NCBI RefSeq assembly: GCF_900110945.1
Contig: NZ_FOFL01000003.1
Coordinates: 62,001 to 126,000, forward strand
Source: Devosia sp. YR412
Lineage (GTDB): Bacteria > Pseudomonadota > Alphaproteobacteria > Rhizobiales > Devosiaceae
Length of the DNA: 64,000 bases
Direction of reading: 5' to 3'
Part shown: in pieces, positions 37,417 to 46,045 of the stretch
Layout: every line of letters begins with the position of its first letter
Position numbering within the stretch: the stretch's first letter is position 1
The notes under the pieces: generated by a model
Seen by the model: the letters and a program-made list of their open reading frames with translations, nothing else
Told to the model about the DNA's origin: nothing
Database searches by the model: none
Translations under genes and position numbers: made by a program

Positions 37417-37623
37417 ATGAGCAACAAGCTGGTTCGGAATGAGCAGCGGAAATTGGGTGCGGCCTATGTGGATGGCATCGCTCTGGAACCTGTTGGTGTC
37501 GGCGTCGTTGCCCAGGCATTGCCCGTGACGCTGGCGTCGGTCTTCGTCATGGTTTGTTTTAGTCTGGTCAGCTTCGTCCTACATTGGTTTGCGAGAAATC
37601 TTCTCGGAGGTCTGGAAGAATGA
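37417..37623 (+). CDS. Small membrane protein, 68 residues
   Basis: An N-terminal charged half (MSNKLVRNEQRKLGAAYVDG) is followed by one long hydrophobic segment at about 37-58 (AQALPVTLASVFVMVCFSLV continuing into SFVL) and a short LGGLEE end. GGGG lies before the ATG. Its stop overlaps the next start by four bases, so they form a translationally coupled pair. No family recognised. Confidence 0.6.
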   Translation: MSNKLVRNEQRKLGAAYVDGIALEPVGVGVVAQALPVTLASVFVMVCFSLVSFVLHWFARNLLGGLEE

Positions 37624-37745
37624 CCGAACTCGATCTTCTGATGGCCGTTGCGATCAGCATAGCGGGATGCCTGCTGGCCGCAGGCGGGGCGCTGTGGATT
37701 GCCCGCAAGGATAATACCCGTCCGCATCCTCCAGCTGGCGAATAG
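37620..37745 (+). CDS. Tiny membrane protein, 41 residues
   Basis: Starts in ATGA overlap with the preceding gene. One hydrophobic segment at about 8-28 ([20 protein letters not shown]), then a charged, proline-rich tail [13 protein letters not shown]. No family recognised; translation is inferred from coupling and amino-acid pattern only. Confidence 0.5.
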   Translation: MTELDLLMAVAISIAGCLLAAGGALWIARKDNTRPHPPAGE

Positions 37746-37837
37746 CTGCCCCACGGGCCCGTGACTTTGCCTTGCGCGTCCCCATATGCTATTGGCCCCG
37801 CCAATCCTGCATCTTCCGGACCCTTGTAGCCACGCCC

Positions 37838-39046
37838 ATGAGCATTGCGCTGAACCTTGACCATTCGACCAATCTGCGCCCCGCGGCAACCAGCCGGCCG
37901 TCGCTGATCGGTCTTTCCAAGCCGCAGCTCGCCGAGGCGCTGACCACAGCGGGCATCGCTTCGGACAAGGAAGCGCGGATGCGCGCCAACCAGTTGTGGA
38001 ACTGGCTCTATGTCAATGGCACCACCGATTTCGACCGCATGACCAATGTGGCCAAGCCGGTGCGCCAGAAGCTCAATGACACCTTCATCCTCGACCGGCC
38101 GGAGATCGTTTCCGAGCAGGTTTCGAGCGACGGTACGCGCAAATGGCTGTTCCGCTTCCGCGATCCGGCCAATCCCAACTATCCGCCGGTCGAGGTGGAG
38201 ACCGTCTATATCCCCGAGCAGGATCGCGGGACACTTTGTGTCTCCTCGCAAGTTGGCTGCACGCTGACCTGTTCCTTCTGCCATACCGGCACGCAGAAGC
38301 TCGTCCGCAACCTGACCGCCGGCGAAATTCTCGGCCAGGTTCTGATGGCACGCGAACGCCTTGGCGATTTCCCCGGCGGTGTGCGTCCCGATGACGGTGG
38401 TCTCGTGCCGCATGGCGATACCCGCGCCATCACCAATATCGTGATGATGGGCATGGGCGAGCCGCTCTACAATTACGAAGCGGTCAAGCAGGCTTTGCTG
38501 ATTGCCTCGGCCGGCGACGGCATGAGCCTCTCCAAGCGCCGCATCACCCTGTCGACCTCGGGCGTCGTGCCCTTCATCGAGCCGACTGGCCGCGAGATCG
38601 ACGTCATGCTGGCGATTTCGCTGCATGCCACCAATAATGACCTGCGCGACGTGCTGGTGCCGATCAACAAGAAATGGCCAATGGAGGAATTGCTCGAGGC
38701 CTGCCGCAATTATCCCGGCGTATCCAATTCGCGCCGCATCACTTTTGAATATGTGATGCTCGACGGCATCAACGACAGCGACGCCGAGGCACGCGAACTG
38801 GTGCGGCTGCTGGCCAATATTCCGGCCAAGATCAACCTGATCCCGTTCAACCCCTGGCCCGGCAGCAATTACGGCACTTCGCCGTCGTCGCGCATCGAGC
38901 GCTTCGCCGATATCGTCAACAATGCCGGCTATGCCAGCCCGGTGCGTACCCCGCGCGGCCGCGACATCTTTGCCGCCTGCGGCCAGCTCAAGAGCGAAAG
39001 CGAACGCCTGAGCAAGAAGGATCGTGACGCGCTGGCTGGCGTCTGA
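37838..39046 (+). CDS. rlmN: Dual-specificity 23S rRNA/tRNA adenine-C2 methyltransferase RlmN
   Basis: 402 residues. The radical-SAM cluster motif is CTLTCSFC (CxxxCxxC, in [14 protein letters not shown]); [21 protein letters not shown] and SLHATNN follow, and CGQL near the C-terminus holds the second catalytic cysteine. It makes m2A2503 of 23S rRNA and m2A37 in tRNAs. The start [10 protein letters not shown] at 37838 was chosen over an ORF start 66 bases upstream. IalB-like genes upstream and argG nearby are the rhizobial gene order. Confidence 0.95.
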   Translation: MSIALNLDHSTNLRPAATSRPSLIGLSKPQLAEALTTAGIASDKEARMRANQLWNWLYVNGTTDFDRMTNVAKPVRQKLNDTFILDRPEIVSEQVSSDGTRKWLFRFRDPANPNYPPVEVETVYIPEQDRGTLCVSSQVGCTLTCSFCHTGTQKLVRNLTAGEILGQVLMARERLGDFPGGVRPDDGGLVPHGDTRAITNIVMMGMGEPLYNYEAVKQALLIASAGDGMSLSKRRITLSTSGVVPFIEPTGREIDVMLAISLHATNNDLRDVLVPINKKWPMEELLEACRNYPGVSNSRRITFEYVMLDGINDSDAEARELVRLLANIPAKINLIPFNPWPGSNYGTSPSSRIERFADIVNNAGYASPVRTPRGRDIFAACGQLKSESERLSKKDRDALAGV

Positions 39047-39084
39047 CGATATGCTAAGGTCTCCCGGCAGGACGGGAGGCCGGC

Positions 39085-39462
39085 ATGACAGACAGAGGAC
39101 TTGGACCGATCGGTCAACTCAGCCGGAGTGTTGCGGACATTGCCGCAGCCGAAGCGTGGTATCGCGATGTGCTCGGCCTGCCACATCTCTACACCTTCGG
39201 CGATCTGGCGTTTTTTGACTGCGCTGGCGTGCGGCTTATGCTGAGCGCCGAGCCAGGCGAAAGCCACAGCAACATCATCTACTTTCGTGTGTCCGATATT
39301 GAGGCCAGCCATGCGGACCTCATGGCGCGCGGCGTAGTCTTCCTGGGCGCGCCGCATAGGATCCATCGCCATGCCGACGGCACGGAGGAATGGATGGCGT
39401 TCTTTTCGGACAATGAGGGACGACCGCTGGCCCTGATGAACCAGCAGCATCCGAGCGCCTAG
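39085..39462 (+). CDS. VOC-family (glyoxalase-like) protein 2
   Basis: 125 residues with one VOC domain: IGQLSRSVADIAAAEAWYRD, VLGLPHLYTFGDLAFFDC and the C-terminal FFSDNEGRPLALM. The typical metal histidine near the start is replaced by Gln (IGQL), so metal binding may differ. Its TAG stop shares CTAG with the convergent Pmp3-type gene. Confidence 0.8.
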   Translation: MTDRGLGPIGQLSRSVADIAAAEAWYRDVLGLPHLYTFGDLAFFDCAGVRLMLSAEPGESHSNIIYFRVSDIEASHADLMARGVVFLGAPHRIHRHADGTEEWMAFFSDNEGRPLALMNQQHPSA

Positions 39463-39617
39463 TCGCGCGTGATGACCCAAATGGCGTGGATCAGGCCGGG
39501 GAAATAGCCGAAAATCGTCAGCAGGATATTGAGCCAGAACTGCAGGCCAAGGCCGACCTGGAGGAAAACGCCGACGGGCGGGATGATGACCGACAGGATG
39601 ATGCGCAGAATGTCCAT
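39459..39617 (-). CDS. YqaE/Pmp3-family small stress membrane protein
   Basis: 52 residues, two membrane helices: ILRIILSVIIPPVGVFLQVG, then FWLNILLTIFGYFPGLIHAI. This is the whole of the Pmp3/YqaE family (salt- and cold-induced membrane proteins). AAAGGGG precedes the ATG. An EcfG-type promoter lies 28 bases upstream of the start codon, which would place it in the general stress regulon. Confidence 0.92.
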   Translation of the reverse strand: MDILRIILSVIIPPVGVFLQVGLGLQFWLNILLTIFGYFPGLIHAIWVITRD

Positions 39618-39644
39618 GTGCTTGCCCCTTTGATTGCCGTCCAC

Positions 39645-39669
39645 AACGGAGAAAAATCAAAGGCGTTCC
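39645..39669 (-). promoter_or_regulatory. EcfG-type general-stress promoter
   Basis: Minus-strand GGAAC (39669-39665), 16 bases, CGTT (39648-39645), the exact alphaproteobacterial EcfG consensus and spacing. It points at the Pmp3-type gene. Confidence 0.75.
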
Positions 39670-39681
39670 TGCGACACTTCG

Positions 39682-40332
39682 TCAGGCGTGGCGGGCCTGT
39701 GCGGTGAGGATGGTCACGGCGAAGGCGGTGAAGATGGCGGCAAAGCTCCAGTTGAGCGCGCGCTCCACCCATTTGCTCTTCTTGAAGGCCGCGGCCAACC
39801 AATCGGCAGCCAGGACCGTGACCAGACCCAGCGGGATCGACAGCAGGACAAATTCGCCGCCGAGGAAGAACAGCTTGCTGGTGGCGGCCGGGTCATGCGC
39901 ATCGACGAATTGTGGCAGGAAGGTCACGAAGAACAGAACCACCTTGGGGTTGAGCAGGTTGATGCCGAGCCCAGTCATGAAGCTCTGCCGCACGGTGGGA
40001 GGACGTTTCGCTGCTTCGGCAATGCGCAGACCGCCGCCGTGCACAATCGCCTGATAGGCCAGCCACAGCAGATAAAGCGCGCCGACAATCTTGAGCGCCA
40101 GGAACAGCGGCGGCGCGGCGATGATCAGCACCGAAATGCCCAGAGCCACCAGCGTCGTATGCACCAATATGCCGGCCATGGCGCCCAGCATGGCGGCGAC
40201 GCCATGGGCGCGGCCATAGTTGATGGCGCGGCTCAGCTGCAGCGCCATGTCGGGGCCAGGGGTAATGGCGAGGATGACGGTGGCCAGGGCAAAGGCGGCG
40301 ATGACGGAAAAGTCGGGCAGGAAGGCGGGCAT
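39682..40332 (-). CDS. LysE/RhtB-family amino-acid exporter
   Basis: 216 residues with about six membrane segments; the family start VILAITPGPDMALQLSRAIN and the GLGINLLNPKVVLFFVTFLP block are clear. Members export basic or neutral amino acids. It lies 58 bases downstream of an Lrp/AsnC regulator on the same strand, the usual pairing. Start at 40332 (MPAFLPDFSV); a 15-residue upstream extension is rejected. Confidence 0.88.
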   Translation of the reverse strand: MPAFLPDFSVIAAFALATVILAITPGPDMALQLSRAINYGRAHGVAAMLGAMAGILVHTTLVALGISVLIIAAPPLFLALKIVGALYLLWLAYQAIVHGGGLRIAEAAKRPPTVRQSFMTGLGINLLNPKVVLFFVTFLPQFVDAHDPAATSKLFFLGGEFVLLSIPLGLVTVLAADWLAAAFKKSKWVERALNWSFAAIFTAFAVTILTAQARHA

Positions 40333-40390
40333 GTTGAGGTCTTTCGGAACAGCGCGCGAGCATGGCACGCTGCCCATTGGTTGAACAGGC

Positions 40391-40858
40391 TCAGCCCAAA
40401 GGCAGTTCGTAGCTGCGCTTGATGGTTTCCATCGGCACGTCGGTCTTGACCGATTGGACGCTCGGGATGCGCATCAGATAGTCGGACTGGAAGCGCCAAT
40501 AGGCGTGCAGGTCCGTGGTGACGATCCGCATGATGGCGTCGCATTCGCCGGTGGTGAGATAGCATTCCACCACTTCTGGAAAGGCCCGCACCGTTTCGGC
40601 AAACAGGTTGGTCGTCTCGGCATCCTGGGTCTTGAACCAGATGCGGGCAAAGACCGTCAGGCTCATGCCAATCTGCAGCCCGTCGAGCACCGCAACATAG
40701 CGGTCGATGACGCCAGCGTCTTCCAGGAGCTTGACCCGACGCAAGCAGGGCGAGGGTGACAGGCCGACCGCATTGGCCAGATCCACATTGGAGATGCGGC
40801 CGTCGCGCTGCAGCACGCTGAGGATACGGCGGTCGATGGCATCAAGCGAAATTGGCAT
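40391..40858 (-). CDS. Lrp/AsnC-family transcriptional regulator
   Basis: 155 residues. N-terminal helix-turn-helix (about 6-55: LDAIDRRILSVLQRDGRISN, VGLSPSPCLRRVKLLEDAG) and a C-terminal RAM ligand domain (VECYLTTGECDAIMRIVTTD). Such regulators sense amino acids; with the exporter gene just downstream, it probably controls amino-acid efflux. A 15-base palindrome lies upstream between it and argG. Confidence 0.93.
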   Translation of the reverse strand: MPISLDAIDRRILSVLQRDGRISNVDLANAVGLSPSPCLRRVKLLEDAGVIDRYVAVLDGLQIGMSLTVFARIWFKTQDAETTNLFAETVRAFPEVVECYLTTGECDAIMRIVTTDLHAYWRFQSDYLMRIPSVQSVKTDVPMETIKRSYELPLG

Positions 40859-40923
40859 TTTCTGCTGTTCTGGATCATCAAGTTAGCTGGATATGCCGCA
40901 AGATCGCCCGAATGTGAGGTTTT

Positions 40924-40938
40924 CGCAAGATTATTGCG
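40924..40938. promoter_or_regulatory. Candidate Lrp/AsnC operator CGCAA-GATTA-TTGCG
   Basis: A perfect 15-base palindrome with an AT-rich centre, the size of Lrp-family sites. It is 66 bases before the lrp start and 51 bases before argG, so it could serve either. Confidence 0.5.
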
Positions 40939-40988
40939 TCTGATCTGGTCTATCGTTGCACATCATCCCGAAAGCTGAGTTCTTTCCC

Positions 40989-42212
40989 ATGGCAAAAGAC
41001 ATCAAGAAGGTCGTGCTGGCCTATTCCGGCGGCCTCGACACCTCCATTATCCTGAAATGGCTGCAGGAGACCTATGACTGCGAGGTGGTGACCTTTACCG
41101 CCGATCTCGGCCAGGGCGAAGAGCTCGAGCCGGCGCGCAAAAAGGCCGAAATGTTCGGCATCAAGGATATCCGCATCGAGGACCTGCGCGAGGAATTCGT
41201 GCGCGACTTCGTCTTCCCGATGTTCCGTGCCAATACGGTCTATGAGGGCCAGTATCTGCTCGGCACCTCCATCGCCCGCCCGCTGATCGCCAAGCGCCTG
41301 GTGGAAATTGCCCAGGAAGTCGGCGCCGATGCGATTTCGCATGGCGCCACCGGCAAGGGCAATGATCAGGTCCGCTTCGAGCTGACCGCCAATGCGCTGG
41401 ATCCTTCGATCAAGGTGATCGCGCCGTGGCGCGAGTGGGACCTGCGCTCGCGCACCCAGCTGCTGGAATATGCCGAGCGCAACCAGATCCCGGTATCCAA
41501 GGACAAGCGCGGCGAAGCGCCATTCTCGGTCGATGCCAACCTGCTGCACACCTCGTCCGAGGGGATGGTGCTGGAAGATCCGGCCGTGCCGGCACCCGAT
41601 TATGTCGCCCAGCGCACGGTCAATCCGGAAGACGCGCCCAATGAAGCCGAAATCATCACCATCGGTTTTGAAAAGGGCGATCCAGTTTCGGTCAATGGCG
41701 AAAAGCTGTCGCCGGCCGAACTGCTGACCAAGCTCAATGAGCTGGGCGGCAAACATGGCGTCGGCCGTCTTGATCTCGTGGAAAACCGTTTCGTCGGCAT
41801 GAAGTCGCGCGGCCTCTACGAGACCCCCGGTGGCTCAATCATCCTCGTGGCGCATCGCGGCATTGAATCGATCACCCTCGACCGTGGCGAAGCCCATCTC
41901 AAGGATGAGCTGATGCCGAAATATGCCGAGCTGATCTACAACGGCTTCTGGTTCTCGCCCGAGCGCGAAATGCTGCAGGCGCTGATCGACAAGAGCCAGA
42001 CCTATGTCACCGGCGACGTCACCGTGAAGCTCTACAAGGGCTCGGCCAGCGTCATTGCGCGGCAGTCGCCGCATTCGCTCTATTCGATGGACCTCGTGAC
42101 CTTCGAAGAGGGTGCCGTGGCCTATGACCACAAGGATGCCGAGGGCTTCATCCGCCTCAACGGCCTCCGCCTGAAGACCTGGGCTGCCCGCAACGCCAAG
42201 GCGCGCGGCTAA
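40989..42212 (+). CDS. argG: Argininosuccinate synthase
   Basis: 407 residues. The ATP pyrophosphatase P-loop is AYSGGLDTS near 11-19; [13 protein letters not shown] and the citrulline/aspartate-binding elements follow. It joins citrulline and aspartate in arginine synthesis. The ATG at 40989 gives the usual [15 protein letters not shown] start. Divergent from an Lrp-LysE pair and followed by a terminator. Confidence 0.97.
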   Translation: MAKDIKKVVLAYSGGLDTSIILKWLQETYDCEVVTFTADLGQGEELEPARKKAEMFGIKDIRIEDLREEFVRDFVFPMFRANTVYEGQYLLGTSIARPLIAKRLVEIAQEVGADAISHGATGKGNDQVRFELTANALDPSIKVIAPWREWDLRSRTQLLEYAERNQIPVSKDKRGEAPFSVDANLLHTSSEGMVLEDPAVPAPDYVAQRTVNPEDAPNEAEIITIGFEKGDPVSVNGEKLSPAELLTKLNELGGKHGVGRLDLVENRFVGMKSRGLYETPGGSIILVAHRGIESITLDRGEAHLKDELMPKYAELIYNGFWFSPEREMLQALIDKSQTYVTGDVTVKLYKGSASVIARQSPHSLYSMDLVTFEEGAVAYDHKDAEGFIRLNGLRLKTWAARNAKARG

Positions 42213-42235
42213 GGTCTTCTACCAACTTGAAAATC

Positions 42236-42275
42236 AGGGCCCGAATCATCCGGAAACGGCTGGTTCGGGCCTTGT
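42236..42275 (+). terminator. Terminator after argG
   Basis: GGCCCGAA and TTCGGGCC arms with an 18-base loop, followed by TTGTC; moderate strength. Confidence 0.65.
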
Positions 42276-42313
42276 CGTAATTGTGTCATCGGCAGGCTCG
42301 ATTGGCGGCAAAC

Positions 42314-42328
42314 TTAATCCCTCGTTAA
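42314..42328 (+). promoter_or_regulatory. CtrA-type box TTAA-N7-TTAA
   Basis: TTAA at 42314-42317 and 42325-42328, with exactly seven bases between. It lies 52 bases before the start of the GGDEF-EAL gene, a promoter-proximal place for the cell-cycle regulator CtrA. Confidence 0.6.
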
Positions 42329-42379
42329 TGGGATCATTCTAGCGTTTCGCCAGCGTCGTGCAGAAGTACGAGACAGGGG

Positions 42380-44518
42380 ATGCGACGGGTGCGAGCAGAA
42401 GACGCGAGCAGCTTGGGCGAAAAGGCTGAGGCGCTGCTGCTTGATGCGGCGCTGGAAAACATCCCCTATGGCTTTTGCGTCTGGTCGCCGCAGTTTCGCC
42501 TGGTGATGTGGAACAAGAACTGGCGCGACCTCTATGGTTTTTCGCGCGATGCCGTGACGCGCGGCATGAGCCTTGAGGACGTGGTGCAGCTGAGCCACCG
42601 GCTTGGCAATCATCCCGACCAGAGCCCCCACGAATTTTACGAGACCTATACCGAAGGGCTGTTGGCCAATCGTGGCGGCGCGCGCTCCAAGAGCCACGAA
42701 GTGGTGCATGGCGGTCGCACCGTCGAAACCGCCCATGTCTATTCCGAGGCCCTTGGCTGGGTAGTAACCCACGAAGACATTACCGACGAAATCGCCCGCA
42801 CCGAAGTGGTGCAGAAGCGCAAGCTTGAGCTCGAACGGCAGAATATCCGGCTCGATGCGGCTGTGAACAATATCTCGCAAGGGCTGTGCATGATGGACGC
42901 CAAGGGGCGTCTGGTGATCTGCAACGAGCCCTATGCGCGCATCTACAACCTGCCGCCGAACCTCATCAAACCCGGCACGCTACTGGAAGACATCCTCAGC
43001 CATCTGTTCGACCAGGGCATGGAGGCGGGCGGTACGCGCGAGGAATATATCGCCTGGCGCCGCGACGTCATCGCCCGCCGCGAATATGGCAAGAATGTCC
43101 ACGAGCTGGGCAATCGCACCATCATGATGCAGCACCATCCCATGAAGGATGGCGGCTGGGTGTCGACGCATGAGGATATTACCGAGCAGAAGCAGAATGA
43201 GGCGCGCATCCGCCATCTGGCGCGACATGATGCGCTGACCGACCTGCCCAATCGCATCGAATTTCTCGAGCAGATGGCCAAGACCGAGGCGGGGCTTTCA
43301 CGCGGCGAAATGGCGGCGGTGCTCTATATCGATCTCGATCACTTCAAGGCGGTCAACGATACGCTTGGCCATGCGGTGGGCGACGAGGTGATCAAGCAGG
43401 CCTCGGCGCGGCTCTGGGGCACGACGCGGGAAACCGACGTGTTGGCGAGGCTGGGCGGCGATGAATTTGCCCTGTTGATGCGGCCGATCGACAGCGCCGA
43501 AGTGGCGGCCAAGGTGGCCGATCGGATCATCAAAGCGATCGGCGCGCCGATGCATATCGGCGGGCAGCAGATCGAAATCGGCGCCAGCGTCGGTATTGCG
43601 GTGGGGCCGGGCGATGGGGTCAAGACCGATACCCTTGTCAAGAATGCCGATCTGGCGCTCTACAAGGCCAAGAGCGATGGCCGCTCGACCTATCATTTCT
43701 TCGAAGCCGGCATGGATGCCGAGCTGCAGCAGCGCCGCTCGATCGAGGCTGGCCTGCGACTGGCGCTGCAGCGCAATGAGCTGCGGCTGATGTTTCAGCC
43801 TCTATTGGGGCTGACTGAAAATCGTGTCACCTGTGTCGAGGCCCTGCTGCGCTGGGATCACGAGGGGCGGACCATTTCGCCGGTCGAATTCATTCCGATC
43901 GCCGAGGAGACCGGGCTGATCGTCGCCATCGGCGAATGGGTGCTGCGCGAAGCCTGCAAGATGGCGGCGAGCTGGCCCGGCGATGTGCGCGTGGCGGTCA
44001 ATCTCTCGCCGATCCAGTTCAAGAACAAGGATCTGCTCGGTCTGGTCAAATCGGCGCTGAGCGACGCAAGGCTGGCGCCGACGCGGCTGGAGCTCGAGAT
44101 CACCGAGTCGCTGCTGCTGGCCGAGAACGAGACCAATCTCAAAGTCCTGCACGACCTGCGCGCCATGGGCGTGCGCATTGCGCTCGATGATTTCGGCACC
44201 GGCTATTCCTCGCTGAGCTATCTCCGCTCGTTCCCCTTCGACAAGATCAAGATCGATCGCAGCTTCATGCGCGACCTGACGACGCGCGGCGACAGCCAGG
44301 CCATCATCAAAGCGGTGATCGGGTTGGGCCAGTCGCTCGGTATGTCGACAACGGCCGAAGGCGTCGAGACCGAGGAGCAGCTGGAGATGGTACGCGAGCA
44401 AGGTGCCTCGGAAGTGCAAGGCTTCCTGTTCTCGCCGCCGCTGCCGCCGGCGTCGCTGGCAAATCTGCTGCATTCCGAAGCCACCAAGCAGCAGGTCGGC
44501 AACAAAAAGGCCTCCTAA
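42380..44518 (+). CDS. PAS-PAS-GGDEF-EAL cyclic-di-GMP protein
   Basis: 712 residues, cytoplasmic (no membrane segment). Two PAS-like domains with PAS-7-type start (ENIPYGFCVWSP; NNISQGLCMMDAKG) cover about 20-280. GGDEF is intact (RLGGDEFALL, about 359-363) with an RxxD inhibitory site (RETD) five residues before it. EAL is intact (EALLRW near 487), with NLSPIQFK, ELEITES and DDFGTGYSSLSYL conserved, so both synthesis and degradation of c-di-GMP are possible; which one dominates cannot be read. A CtrA-type box lies upstream. Confidence 0.95.
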   Translation: MRRVRAEDASSLGEKAEALLLDAALENIPYGFCVWSPQFRLVMWNKNWRDLYGFSRDAVTRGMSLEDVVQLSHRLGNHPDQSPHEFYETYTEGLLANRGGARSKSHEVVHGGRTVETAHVYSEALGWVVTHEDITDEIARTEVVQKRKLELERQNIRLDAAVNNISQGLCMMDAKGRLVICNEPYARIYNLPPNLIKPGTLLEDILSHLFDQGMEAGGTREEYIAWRRDVIARREYGKNVHELGNRTIMMQHHPMKDGGWVSTHEDITEQKQNEARIRHLARHDALTDLPNRIEFLEQMAKTEAGLSRGEMAAVLYIDLDHFKAVNDTLGHAVGDEVIKQASARLWGTTRETDVLARLGGDEFALLMRPIDSAEVAAKVADRIIKAIGAPMHIGGQQIEIGASVGIAVGPGDGVKTDTLVKNADLALYKAKSDGRSTYHFFEAGMDAELQQRRSIEAGLRLALQRNELRLMFQPLLGLTENRVTCVEALLRWDHEGRTISPVEFIPIAEETGLIVAIGEWVLREACKMAASWPGDVRVAVNLSPIQFKNKDLLGLVKSALSDARLAPTRLELEITESLLLAENETNLKVLHDLRAMGVRIALDDFGTGYSSLSYLRSFPFDKIKIDRSFMRDLTTRGDSQAIIKAVIGLGQSLGMSTTAEGVETEEQLEMVREQGASEVQGFLFSPPLPPASLANLLHSEATKQQVGNKKAS

Positions 44519-44645
44519 CGCCCGCGAACGGAGCGCCGCGGCAATAGTTTCGCGACTTATGTGCAATATAGTTCAGATGTGATCGAAACCGGCGCATCGC
44601 CACCCCGTAGCTGCTTGCAGAAGCACAGCAACGGAGACTTCGATC

Positions 44646-45302
44646 ATGAATGTTACGTCCAGCCTGTCCCGCCGCCATTTGCTGAAATGGAGCGGCGCTG
44701 CCGGGACCATAGCGGTGGCCGGATCGCTCCTGCCTAATTTCGGTATCTCCGCGGCGCTGGGCGCCGAACTCGGCGATGGCGATATCGGCGTGCTCAACTA
44801 TGCCTATGCGCTTGAGCAGCTCGAAGCTGCCTTCTACACGCAGGTGCTCAGGACGCCGTTCGGCAATATGCAGGTCAATGACCAGCGCATCCTGACCCAG
44901 ATCCGCGATCATGAAATCGCCCATCGCGATTTCCTCAAGGGTGCCTTGGGCCGCAATGCCATCCCGGGTCTCGAAGTGGATTTCTCGGCTGTTGATTTTT
45001 CCAGCCGAGCCAGCGTGCTGGGCACGGCCGATGTGTTCGAGAACCTAGGCGTTGTCGCCTATAATGGCGCCGGCCAGCTGATCACCAATCCGGACTATCT
45101 CGTCGCTGCCGGCTCGATCGTCTCGATCGAAGCGCGTCATGCCGCCGCCATCGCGGATCTCTTGAAGCCCTTCAGCGCCGAAGCGGCGGGTCGTGGCAAT
45201 GTGGATCACCAGGGCCTCGACAAGGCGCTGCTGCCCTCCAAGGTGCTCAAGGCCGCCGCCCCGTTCATCGTGACGCCCGTCACCGCAGCAACCCTGCCGT
45301 AA
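44646..45302 (+). CDS. Tat-exported ferritin-like domain protein 1
   Basis: 218 residues. N-terminal twin-arginine signal SRRHLLKWSG, hydrophobic core and AALGAE cleavage region. The mature part is a ferritin-like four-helix bundle with a possible di-metal set: Glu in LEQLEAAFY, ExxH in DHEIAHRD, ExxH in SIEARHAA. Tat export suggests folding with its metal in the cytoplasm. It is followed by a paralogue after 12 bases. Members occur in stress-resistant alphaproteobacteria; the function is not established. Confidence 0.8.
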   Translation: MNVTSSLSRRHLLKWSGAAGTIAVAGSLLPNFGISAALGAELGDGDIGVLNYAYALEQLEAAFYTQVLRTPFGNMQVNDQRILTQIRDHEIAHRDFLKGALGRNAIPGLEVDFSAVDFSSRASVLGTADVFENLGVVAYNGAGQLITNPDYLVAAGSIVSIEARHAAAIADLLKPFSAEAAGRGNVDHQGLDKALLPSKVLKAAAPFIVTPVTAATLP

Positions 45303-45314
45303 GGAGAGATTGAC

Positions 45315-45971
45315 ATGACTCAGAACAATTCCATTCTCTCCGCCATCGAGCCCGAACTGGCCGATACGATCGGCACCAGCCGTCGCGACATGTTCAGCAA
45401 ATATGCCAAAGCTGCCGGCATCATGACCAGCGCGCCTCTGGTGCTGGCCTTGGCCTCCAACCAGGCCTTCGGCGCCACGCTGCCCAAGGTGATCGAGGAC
45501 ACGCTCAATTTTGCGCTGACCCTCGAATATCTCGAAGCGGCCTTCTACAAGCAGGGCAATGCCTCGGGCGTCATCCCGAGCCAGTACAAGTCGGTGTTCC
45601 GTACTATCGGGCAACATGAAGATGCCCATGTGAAGCTGCTCAAGGGCGTCTTGGGTTCGGCTGCCGTCAAGGCTCCGGGCGTCGATTTCACCGCCGGCGG
45701 CACCTATGCCGACGTCTGGGAGAATTTCGACACCTTCCTGACGCTGAGCCAGACTTTCGAAGACCTGGGCGTTGCGGCCTACAAGGGCCAGGCCGGCAAT
45801 CTGATGGGCTCCAAGGAAGTCCTCACCGTGGCGCTGCAGATCCATTCGGTGGAAGCCCGCCACGCTTCGGAAGTGCGTCGCATCGGGTTGAAGTTCGGCT
45901 GGGATGGCGCCTTCGACAAGCCGATGAGCAAGAGCGCCGTGCTGGCTGCGGCGACACCGTTCCTCGCCTGA
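45315..45971 (+). CDS. Tat-exported ferritin-like domain protein 2
   Basis: 218 residues, the same length as its neighbour. Twin-arginine signal TSRRDMFSKY after a 22-residue leader, then hydrophobic core ending NQAFGA. Ligand pattern repeated: LEYLEAAFY, QHEDAHVKL and SVEARHASE. The ATG follows GGAGAG. Probably one operon with protein 1; a strong terminator follows. Confidence 0.8.
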   Translation: MTQNNSILSAIEPELADTIGTSRRDMFSKYAKAAGIMTSAPLVLALASNQAFGATLPKVIEDTLNFALTLEYLEAAFYKQGNASGVIPSQYKSVFRTIGQHEDAHVKLLKGVLGSAAVKAPGVDFTAGGTYADVWENFDTFLTLSQTFEDLGVAAYKGQAGNLMGSKEVLTVALQIHSVEARHASEVRRIGLKFGWDGAFDKPMSKSAVLAAATPFLA

Positions 45972-45992
45972 TCTTAATCCGATCCGTTAAAC

Positions 45993-46024
45993 AAAAAGCC
46001 CCGGCATCGCTGCCGGGGCTTCGT
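45993..46024. terminator. Bidirectional terminator between the ferritin-like operon and gcd
   Basis: AAGCCCCGGC and GCCGGGGCTT around ATCGCT. On the minus strand a T-run follows, so it stops gcd well; on the plus strand the tail is TTCGTTG. Confidence 0.85.
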
Positions 46025-46045
46025 TGTTTGGATGGCCCGTCTGCC

